A stretch of 5,463 bases of DNA from Victivallales bacterium (GTDB taxonomy: Bacteria > Verrucomicrobiota > Lentisphaeria > Oligosphaerales > Oligosphaeraceae): the NCBI GenBank assembly GCA_017431185.1, contig JAFRLP010000321.1, positions 1 through 5,463 on the forward strand. Direction: 5' to 3'. Positions 1-4,982 of this stretch are shown piece by piece. The notes beneath the pieces are model-generated. The model ran no database searches, had not been told where the DNA came from, and worked only from the letters and a program-made list of their open reading frames with translations. The position numbers and the translations under genes are program-made. How positions within the stretch are numbered: position 1 is the first letter of the stretch; every line of letters begins with the position of its first letter.

Positions 1-61
1 GAAGCGTGGTGACCACGCTGAGCCCGAGCGATGAGGCCATCGCGCCGCACCGTGAAGGCGG
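1..61. repeat. palindrome-rich GC segment at left edge (possible REP-like element or structured RNA)
   Basis: The segment has a perfect inverted repeat at 3-10/12-19 (AGCGTGGT / ACCACGCT, one central base). A second lies at 28-33/38-43 (GCGATG / CATCGC, loop AGGC), and a weaker CGCC/GGCG pair at 43-46/57-60. The sequence then turns abruptly AT-rich. A minus-strand ATG at 39-41 opens a reading frame that leaves the window after 13 codons, with no Shine-Dalgarno, so I do not call a gene. It could be a repeated palindromic element, the start of a structured RNA made from the promoter at 92-119, or the edge of an unseen gene. The window edge prevents a decision. Confidence 0.3.
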
Positions 62-91
62 TTGGAATGAGAGTTTTGCAATTGCCTCTAT

Positions 92-119
92 ATTATACTA
101 CACTTTCCTTTGATTGCAA
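92..119 (-). promoter_or_regulatory. possible sigma70-type promoter reading toward the left edge
   Basis: On the minus strand there is a perfect -10 TATAAT (92-97), a 16-bp spacer, and a -35-like TTGCAA (114-119, 4 of 6 matches to TTGACA). Transcription would start near 85 and run into the palindrome-rich segment at 1-61, so the product would be an unseen gene or RNA to the left. The surrounding DNA is AT-rich, so a chance match is possible. Confidence 0.35.
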
Positions 120-277
120 GAGCGTATCCCTCTTTTTCCTCTTTTTTTTTCTCCTTCCCGTCCTTCGTGATTTTTTTCTCCTTCCTGTCTTTCCTGCCTT
201 TCCCGTCTTTTTTGTCCTTCTTATCATTACTACACTAACCTCAACTACACTAAAGTCTATCACACTATACTACACTT
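94..277. repeat. dispersed ACTACACT repeats
   Basis: The octamer ACTACACT occurs at 97-104, 229-236, 244-251 and 269-276. The longer 12-mer TATACTACACTT is exact at 94-105 and 266-277. The first copy overlaps the -10 of the possible leftward promoter; the other three cluster within 48 bp beyond the pyrimidine array. They may be regulator-binding sites or remnants of a duplication flanking the array; function unknown. Confidence 0.45.
142..222. repeat. imperfect 9-bp tandem array, pyrimidine-rich on the plus strand
   Basis: Eight consecutive 9-base units can be read from 151 to 222: CTCCTTCCC, GTCCTTCGT, GATTTTTTT, CTCCTTCCT, GTCTTTCCT, GCCTTTCCC, GTCTTTTTT, GTCCTTCTT. They are preceded by nine T (142-150). 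G residues at 187, 196, 205 and 214 mark the register, and only 8 purines occur between 127 and 222. The array lies between the terminator of the kinase operon and the left edge. It looks like a degenerate minisatellite and a polypurine/polypyrimidine tract. A forward reading frame through it (31-312) gives only a Phe/Leu/Pro/Val-rich peptide and is not called as a gene. Confidence 0.65.
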
Positions 278-310
278 CACTCTCATTCCCTCGTCAAGAA
301 ACCAGAGGGT

Positions 311-346
311 GAAAAAGAAAAAAGCCATCCTCAAGAAGGATGGCTT
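311..346 (-). terminator. intrinsic terminator of the kinase / PNP-like operon
   Basis: A perfect 10-bp stem is formed by 322-331 and 337-346 (AAGCCATCCT / AGGATGGCTT) with a 5-nt loop. Read on the minus strand it is followed by a T-rich run (complement of 311-321). It lies 45 bases beyond the stop codon of the PNP-like gene, the expected place for the end of the minus-strand transcript. A 9-nt direct repeat (AAGATATCA at 348-356 and 382-390) and two copies of GGAAAGAAAG (357-366, 368-377) fill the space between stop codon and hairpin. Confidence 0.85.
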
Positions 347-391
347 CAAGATATCAGGAAAGAAAGAGGAAAGAAAGGGTTAAGATATCAA

Positions 392-1252
392 TTATGGGGA
401 AAAGGAGGCGAGAAAGTCGGCGATTCCCCTACGGAGACCAGGGAACAGTTGGGAGGAGCAGAAATGGCGGGTATCGAGAATGTCCTGGCGGGAGAGTTTG
501 GGGGAGTAGTGGTTTGGGGCGGTGGCGGCGGCCAAGGCGAAAGCGGAGATGTTCATGCCAAGGGCGTGCCCCATGATGATTTCCATGGCAAGGTCGTGTC
601 CAAGCATGTCGGCGCCGCCGGAACGGGAAAGGCGGGCCTCGGAGACCGTGGGAAATTGGGAGCCGGGGACGGAGTGGAAAATGCCGAGACGCGGAAAAAT
701 GCCGTTGCCTGCGAGGGCGTTCATGAGTTCGGAATTGAGATGCTGCGAGAGTGCCTCGGACATGTCGGGAAATGGATTGGAGAGGAAGGTTTGGTTGCCG
801 TCCAGAGGTGAGCAATGATGACCGTTGATGAAGTCGGTCAGGAGCAGCCAATTGCCGCTTTTGAGTTCGGGGTCGAGGCTAAGCCCGGACTCGATGAGGA
901 TGGCATTGCGTACACCCGCGCAAAACGCGCCGCAAAGGGGCAGAATGCAGGGGGTGACGCCGAGGCCCTCATAGAGGTGACGATGGCCTTGCAGGGCCAA
1001 TACGCGATGGTTGAGAACTGTTCCATAAAGGAGTTGCGGGTGCTCCGAGTCGGGGTTGGCGAAGGCTGGCATATCGGGCAAGGCGGCCAGGGGAGCCCTC
1101 TGGGGCGGAGAGTCGAAAAGTTTCTCCGCGTGAAAGCCGGAGCCGAGTTGAATGAAGAATTGCGGCGGCCCCCATTTCTCGAAAACCCGCGAAAATATGT
1201 TGGCTGTATGACGGGAAAGAATCTCCAGACGGCAAGCGGAAGGCTGAGACAT
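392..1252 (-). CDS. PNP-fold protein (class I purine nucleoside phosphorylase family), active site degenerate
   Basis: This 286-residue protein matches the usual length of trimeric class I purine nucleoside phosphorylases (PNP), enzymes that split purine nucleosides with phosphate. Recognisable blocks in order are GSGF (37-40), QGHRHLYEG (88-96; family QGRFHMYEG), SGLSLDP (122-128; family AAGGLNP), FPDMSEAL (161-168), PGSQFPTVSEARL (196-208; family GPSFETVAE) and GADMLGHDLAMEII (213-226; family GADAVGMSTVPEVI). The fold appears complete, but key positions differ. Aligned by eye to human PNP, Arg84 becomes His90, Asn115 Glu121, Glu201 Pro201, Met219 His219, Ser220 Asp220 and Asn243 Ala243, whereas Ser33, His86 and Tyr88 are kept. 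Ordinary PNP activity is therefore doubtful; altered substrate, ligand sensing or a scaffold role are possible. It follows the kinase gene by 17 nt in one operon. No Shine-Dalgarno precedes the ATG (the region is CT-rich), which suggests translation coupled to the kinase. No closer in-frame ATG exists before the GSG block. Family assignment firm; function open. Confidence 0.85.
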   Translation of the reverse strand: MSQPSACRLEILSRHTANIFSRVFEKWGPPQFFIQLGSGFHAEKLFDSPPQRAPLAALPDMPAFANPDSEHPQLLYGTVLNHRVLALQGHRHLYEGLGVTPCILPLCGAFCAGVRNAILIESGLSLDPELKSGNWLLLTDFINGHHCSPLDGNQTFLSNPFPDMSEALSQHLNSELMNALAGNGIFPRLGIFHSVPGSQFPTVSEARLSRSGGADMLGHDLAMEIIMGHALGMNISAFALAAATAPNHYSPKLSRQDILDTRHFCSSQLFPGLRRGIADFLASFSP

Positions 1253-1269
1253 AGGCGGAAAAGGAGAAT

Positions 1270-2913
1270 TTAATGAGAAGGGTAGATAAAAATATCCCTG
1301 AAGCAGACACCGCTTTTGCTGTCAACCGTGAGGGAAAACGAACAGGTGGGAATGGCAGGGCAACGGGCGACATAGACAAGTTCGTTGTTCAGATAGACAA
1401 GAATGGACTTGGCCTCAAACACGAACTTGCAGGAAATCCATGTGGCGGCGGAGGCGTCAATCACGTCGTCAATGGGAACGTGCTTTCCGCGCATGTCAAA
1501 GGCGAAGAGATTGGCGTTGGATGCGGGCAGGTAACGCCAGAGCAGGGAAGCGTCAAATTGTGAATTGCCGTCGGAAAAGCGGAAAATGGTGGATGAAAAC
1601 GAGGCTCCGCCGCGGCATTTCAACTCCAGGGTGGAGCCAGGGGAAAGCCGGGGAAGGAGAGTGAGGGCGGAGGAGTGGCTGCCGGAGAAGAGAATCGGGG
1701 AAACCCCATGGGTGTGCTTGCCGAAGACATGCCAGCCGCTGTCTCCGCTTTGCCGCCAAAATCCCAAGGAGGCCGCCATGGAGATGAACCTTTCGTGAAA
1801 ATATTTTTCCTGAATGAATCGGTTCAGGGCAAAGGCGCCAATGACAAACCCCAGCAAAAGCAGAAAGACGAGGATGAATCTGGTTATCCGAAACTTCCGT
1901 AGCAAAGACCGGGAGGAGGATTGCAGGGAGTTGGGGAGAAGGGAGTTGACGTCCTCCAGGTCGGCAATCAGCCTGGCATAGTCATCATACCTCTCCCCGG
2001 CGTCAAGTCTGCCCATTTTGTCCAAAATGGAGACAAGCCGTGCAGGAAGATACGCGCCAGTGCGGTGTGACAAGCAGGGCAGGTCGTGCGACAGCTTGTA
2101 TTTGAACAGTTCCTCGCAGGAATCAAACTGGAAGGGAGGCTGCCCCGTGAGCATGAAAAAGACAGTGCCCGCCAGAGAGTAGATGTCGGCCCGAAAATCA
2201 ACCTCCCTGTCATCCAGAATCTGTTCCGGCGCCATGTAATTGGGACTGCCAAGCACGATATGGTCGGAGCAGTCCGCCATGAGACCAACCGACCGGATAT
2301 GGCGCGCAATGCCGAAATCACAGATTTTCACCCTGGTCGTGGACTTCGAGAACATCTCGTCCAAACTGGGATGAATGGTATCGAACTCGTTGGCTATGAG
2401 GATATTGTCAGGCTTCAAATCGCAATGGATGAAGTCCTGGCTTTTGACATACGCCAGACCGTAGCAGACATCCAGCAGAATGCGCATGACAATCGGCAAC
2501 GGCAGAGGGCCGTAGCGCAAAACCAGGTCACGCACGCTCTTCCGCCCTGGCACGTACTCCATGACGACAAACAGATGCCCGCCCGACTGCACCATGTCAT
2601 AGATGGTGACGATGTTCGGATGATTCAGCGCGGCCATCGTCTGCGCCTCGTCACGCAGCCAATTGGCATGGCGTTCATCATCGGAGTCGGCCAATTTGAC
2701 CACCTTGACCGCCACAAGGCGGTTCAAGCGCTTCTGGCGGGCAAGAAATACCGTGCCCATCCCGCCGCTGCCAAGCTTCGACAGAAGCTCGCAGTCCGGG
2801 AGCGAAAGCGTCTTGTCATCCGCCGTAAGCGGATGACCTGGATAAAAAAGACCGCTGCCTTTTGGGTCAAGAACGACAGTGGTGTCATTGTTGGTCGGTA
2901 AATGGGAGTCCAA
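1270..2913 (-). CDS. membrane-anchored Hanks-type Ser/Thr protein kinase with LamG/DUF1080-like ectodomain
   Basis: This 547-residue protein would phosphorylate Ser/Thr on cytoplasmic targets. The kinase domain spans about 40-320: Gly-rich loop GSGGMGTVF (48-56), VAVK lysine K70, probable helix-C Glu89, catalytic loop HCDLKPDN (163-170, Asp165), DFG (199-201) and APE (228-230). All catalytic residues are present. The HRD arginine is Cys164 (a non-RD kinase), and about 12 extra residues sit between catalytic loop and DFG. One transmembrane helix (about 346-363) is preceded by basic residues, so the remainder (about 370-547) should lie outside the cytoplasmic membrane. That part resembles the concanavalin-like jelly roll of LamG/DUF1080 proteins, with ILVYLNNELV (504-513) and a final FRDIFIYP (538-545), suggesting carbohydrate or surface ligand sensing. 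The start is TTG at 2913: an in-frame stop lies 21 bases upstream, and no ATG or GTG precedes the Gly-rich loop. A weak CAGG lies 7 nt ahead. It is first in an operon with the PNP-like gene. Confidence 0.93.
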   Translation of the reverse strand: MDSHLPTNNDTTVVLDPKGSGLFYPGHPLTADDKTLSLPDCELLSKLGSGGMGTVFLARQKRLNRLVAVKVVKLADSDDERHANWLRDEAQTMAALNHPNIVTIYDMVQSGGHLFVVMEYVPGRKSVRDLVLRYGPLPLPIVMRILLDVCYGLAYVKSQDFIHCDLKPDNILIANEFDTIHPSLDEMFSKSTTRVKICDFGIARHIRSVGLMADCSDHIVLGSPNYMAPEQILDDREVDFRADIYSLAGTVFFMLTGQPPFQFDSCEELFKYKLSHDLPCLSHRTGAYLPARLVSILDKMGRLDAGERYDDYARLIADLEDVNSLLPNSLQSSSRSLLRKFRITRFILVFLLLLGFVIGAFALNRFIQEKYFHERFISMAASLGFWRQSGDSGWHVFGKHTHGVSPILFSGSHSSALTLLPRLSPGSTLELKCRGGASFSSTIFRFSDGNSQFDASLLWRYLPASNANLFAFDMRGKHVPIDDVIDASAATWISCKFVFEAKSILVYLNNELVYVARCPAIPTCSFSLTVDSKSGVCFRDIFIYPSH

Positions 2914-2939
2914 AGCAGAACCTGGGGTGATTTTTCAAA

Positions 2940-2968
2940 ATTATACGACCAGTTTCAGCGTTTTTCAA
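2940..2968 (-). promoter_or_regulatory. sigma70-type promoter of the kinase / PNP-like operon
   Basis: On the minus strand: -35 TTGAAA (2963-2968), 17-bp spacer, perfect -10 TATAAT (2940-2945). The predicted start near 2933 leaves a leader of about 20 nt before the TTG start codon at 2913, which supports that unusual start. It diverges from the regulator promoter; the two -35 boxes are 45 bp apart. Confidence 0.75.
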
Positions 2969-3013
2969 GCAACCCGGTGACGATTGGCAAAACTCTTTGT
3001 TCTTGCGAAAGGG

Positions 3014-3041
3014 TTGACAATCCATGGAGACACGTTATATT
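3014..3041 (+). promoter_or_regulatory. sigma70-type promoter of the GntR regulator operon
   Basis: Perfect -35 TTGACA (3014-3019), 16-bp spacer, -10 TATATT (3036-3041, 5 of 6). The start of transcription would be near 3048, giving a leader of about 93 nt before the preferred regulator start at 3141. This argues against using the in-frame ATG at 3024, which would lie upstream of the transcript. Confidence 0.75.
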
Positions 3042-3063
3042 AGTATTCATGGATTAAGCCATG
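3021..3063 (+). promoter_or_regulatory. candidate operator: CATGG inverted repeats over the regulator promoter
   Basis: TCCATGGA (3021-3028) is a perfect palindrome between -35 and -10. CATGG-N6-CCATG (3048-3052 and 3059-3063) is an inverted repeat at the predicted transcription start. Position and symmetry fit autoregulation by the dimeric GntR-family protein encoded just downstream; that link is inference. Confidence 0.4.
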
Positions 3064-3123
3064 GTAAGCCAAAAATCGGGATTGCTCAGGCAAGTCAAGA
3101 TGTAACAGGCAGGAGAAGACAAG

Positions 3124-3144
3124 ATGTCAAGGTGCACGAGATGA
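3124..3144 (+). CDS. candidate six-codon leader mini-ORF (MSRCTR) overlapping the regulator start
   Basis: An AGGAG Shine-Dalgarno (3111-3115) sits 8 nt before ATG 3124, the best ribosome site in the leader. The frame encodes only Met-Ser-Arg-Cys-Thr-Arg, then TGA at 3142-3144, sharing ATGA with the regulator ATG at 3141. This arrangement suits translational coupling or reinitiation onto the regulator. The octamer CAAGATGT is repeated at 3096-3103 and 3120-3127, the second copy containing this start codon. It may be chance: one strong Shine-Dalgarno could also serve a misjudged regulator start. Confidence 0.35.
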   Translation: MSRCTR

Positions 3145-4262
3145 CGATAGCGTTAAAAGAGGAAACATCGGTATTGGAGGGGTTTCGGCGTCGTTTTCTG
3201 GCGGATTTACGGGCGCGGGTGTTTCTGCCTGGCCAGAAGCTTCCTGGGGAGCGTGAGCTGGCGAAGCGCTATGGTCTGGGGCGCAGTTCCGTGACCAAGG
3301 TGCTGCGCGAATTGCAGGAGGAGCGATATCTGGAGCGGATTCCCATCCGCGGGACGTTTATCCGTGCGGATTTGCCGAAGCGCGTGGAGCCAGTGCGTTT
3401 GGTGCTGGCGAGCACAGACACCTCGCTCTCCGAGGAGAATTACGACATGTTCTCCTGGGAGCGCATATCTGAACTGCTGCGTGGGCTTCTTTACGAATGT
3501 GGACAGAGGCCAGGGGTTTCCATCGTCTGGCATTATTGTCCTCCAACGGACGATGAGGACGAGTTCAAGCGTCAGTGCGAAGACTTGGCGGAGGCGGACG
3601 GCGTGGCCTTTCTCGGAGAGCGTCAGGAACGTCTGAAGGAGAATTTCCTTCTGACAGGCAAGCCAGCAGTGGTGGTGGTTCCGCCGCGTCCAGATCAGCA
3701 GCGCTACCCCGTCATTGGCTTGGATATCCGTCATCTAGGTGAGCGTTATGCGCACATGCTGGTGAAGCGATTTCCAGGACGGGATTTCCTGGTGGTGGAG
3801 CATGAGCCGGAGTCGGCGGATATCATCAATCACGCAGAGGCCGAGCACGAAATGCAAAACACTTTCGCCTTGTGCGGTGTGAAATGCGATTGGCTGCATT
3901 TCCCTGTCTGCCGAGGAAGCCATGATGAATGGAGGGCGCGCATCGCTGAACGATGGCAAGAAATTGCCGCCTGCCGTGGACGCGTCGTATTGGTCATGAA
4001 CCGTTCGCTGCTGTTGCCATTGCTGGATTTTCCCACGCGCGAGTGCGGGCTGGAAATCGTTGCCTACCGAGGAGGCAACACCATGCGCCATCTGCATCCT
4101 GCAGTGTTCTATCTTCACGAACCCTACTTTGCCATAGGAAGGGAGGTCATTCGCGCTTTGAGTGACGCCTTCCGCGAGCATCGTCAGCCGACGGGAAGAA
4201 GCCTGCCCGCCGTGCTCCATTATGGTGAAAAGTGCCTGGAACAACTTGATTCATTCCGATAA
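3141..4262 (+). CDS. GntR-family winged-helix regulator with LacI-like ligand-binding domain
   Basis: From ATG 3141 the product has 373 residues. The N-terminal winged helix-turn-helix is typical of GntR: VFLPGQKLPGERELAKRYG (27-45), recognition helix GRSSVTKVLREL (47-58), wing ending RGTFI (70-74). Residues about 85-365 resemble the periplasmic-binding-protein-like sensor of LacI-type regulators, with PAVVVVPP (175-182) and PVIGLDIRHLGERYAHML (190-207). It should bind DNA as a dimer in response to a small ligand, often a sugar in regulators of this architecture; the ligand is unknown. An in-frame ATG at 3024 would add 39 residues without domain similarity but overlaps the promoter, so 3141 is preferred; AAGG lies 8 nt ahead and an upstream mini-ORF overlaps it. 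It heads an operon with the pseudopilin gene (18-nt gap) and an exported-protein gene, and probably controls them and perhaps itself through the CATGG repeats. Confidence is high for family, moderate for start. Confidence 0.9.
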   Translation: MTIALKEETSVLEGFRRRFLADLRARVFLPGQKLPGERELAKRYGLGRSSVTKVLRELQEERYLERIPIRGTFIRADLPKRVEPVRLVLASTDTSLSEENYDMFSWERISELLRGLLYECGQRPGVSIVWHYCPPTDDEDEFKRQCEDLAEADGVAFLGERQERLKENFLLTGKPAVVVVPPRPDQQRYPVIGLDIRHLGERYAHMLVKRFPGRDFLVVEHEPESADIINHAEAEHEMQNTFALCGVKCDWLHFPVCRGSHDEWRARIAERWQEIAACRGRVVLVMNRSLLLPLLDFPTRECGLEIVAYRGGNTMRHLHPAVFYLHEPYFAIGREVIRALSDAFREHRQPTGRSLPAVLHYGEKCLEQLDSFR

Positions 4263-4280
4263 ACATTAGGAGATTGTCAA

Positions 4281-4964
4281 ATGCAAACCGTGTCTCGCAA
4301 AGGATTTACGCTCATCGAACTGCTGGTCGTCATAGCCATAATCGCCATACTTGCCGCGATGCTTCTGCCCGCCTTGAGCAAAGCGCGGGAGAAGGCCCGT
4401 GCCATCAGTTGCCGTTCCAACATGCGGCAATGCGCCATTGCCTACCGCTTTTACCTGGAGGACAATGACGGGTATCTTCTTTGGGCGTACAGTCCCGTCC
4501 AGGGAACTTGGATGGTGCGCATGAAGGCCGACAAATACCTCAATGACAACGCCGCGTTCCTCTGTCCCAATGGCAGAACCCAGTTGACTAACACAGTGGC
4601 GGACAACGGCATTGGCCTGAACATCAACACCTTTGGAGGAAACGGCATCACCACACCTGACTCATGGGCCAAGGAACAGGGGCTGGTTCCCTTCAGCCGA
4701 AATAGCACGAACATGCTGTTCATGGACGCCGCGCTCAAGGGAGAGGCCGACGGCAAGGGGCAGTCCTACATGTGCCAGAAAGGCTGGCCTTTCCAAAACG
4801 GCACATTTACCTACAATCCCCCATCCATCCGCCACCAGAACAAGGCCAATGTCGCGTTTTTCGATGGTCATGTGGACTGCCTGGGCAATCAGGACATCGG
4901 CGGCAGTTACAAGTACTGGAATCCCGTGCGGAGTTTCCAGAAGCCTGAATTCACCTGCTACTGA
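4281..4964 (+). CDS. prepilin-type protein with H-X9-DG motif (type II secretion-like pseudopilin)
   Basis: This 227-residue protein begins with a short basic leader and a type IV prepilin peptidase site, [10 protein letters not shown], cut after Gly8, with the usual Glu at mature position 5 (Glu13). A hydrophobic helix follows to about residue 31, then an amphipathic KAREKAR segment. Near the C-terminus, His185 followed by nine residues and Asp195-Gly196 forms the H-X9-DG motif found in large pseudopilin-like families of Planctomycetes, Verrucomicrobia and Lentisphaerota. It should be anchored in the cytoplasmic membrane by its N-terminal helix with a soluble outer domain; whether it forms a fibre, joins a secretion machine or acts otherwise is unknown for most members. 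Cys44, Cys51, Cys95, Cys165, Cys200 and Cys226 are present. AGGAG lies 8 nt before the ATG, and the regulator stop is 18 nt upstream, so the two are co-transcribed. Confidence 0.93.
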   Translation: MQTVSRKGFTLIELLVVIAIIAILAAMLLPALSKAREKARAISCRSNMRQCAIAYRFYLEDNDGYLLWAYSPVQGTWMVRMKADKYLNDNAAFLCPNGRTQLTNTVADNGIGLNINTFGGNGITTPDSWAKEQGLVPFSRNSTNMLFMDAALKGEADGKGQSYMCQKGWPFQNGTFTYNPPSIRHQNKANVAFFDGHVDCLGNQDIGGSYKYWNPVRSFQKPEFTCY

Positions 4965-4982
4965 GCGGAAGGGAGGCATGAC

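Noticed and set aside
31..312. Forward 93-codon frame rich in Phe, Leu, Pro and Thr
   Set aside because: It is an open frame created by the pyrimidine tandem array and the ACTACACT repeats; there is no ribosome site and no domain-like sequence. The tripeptide periodicity follows from the 9-bp repeat.
449..811. Plus-strand frame opposite the PNP-like gene, and an overlapping minus-strand frame at 429-851
   Set aside because: Gly-rich or His/Arg-rich shadow products; the true coding frame carries ordered PNP-family blocks.
392..1252. Assignment of the PNP-like protein as an ordinary purine salvage enzyme
   Set aside because: Too many base- and phosphate-contacting residues are replaced; only the fold family is supported.
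1273..1563. Plus-strand 96-codon frame starting with an apparent AAGGAG plus ATG
   Set aside because: The Shine-Dalgarno look is the complement of the CT-rich spacer between two minus-strand genes. The frame lies antisense to the conserved kinase ectodomain and its product resembles nothing known.
2086..2901. Plus-strand 271-codon frame opposite the kinase domain
   Set aside because: The minus strand encodes every kinase motif in order; this is an antisense shadow favoured by codon bias.
3080..3096. Small hairpin TTGC-TCAG-GCAA in the regulator leader
   Set aside because: A four-base core stem with one bulge is too weak to call as a riboswitch or attenuator without comparative support.
3024..3140. 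In-frame 39-codon N-terminal extension of the regulator from ATG 3024
   Set aside because: It overlaps the promoter -10 and lies upstream of the predicted transcript start, and the GntR domain begins only after 3141. An AAAGGG lies 10 nt before ATG 3024, so it is not fully excluded.
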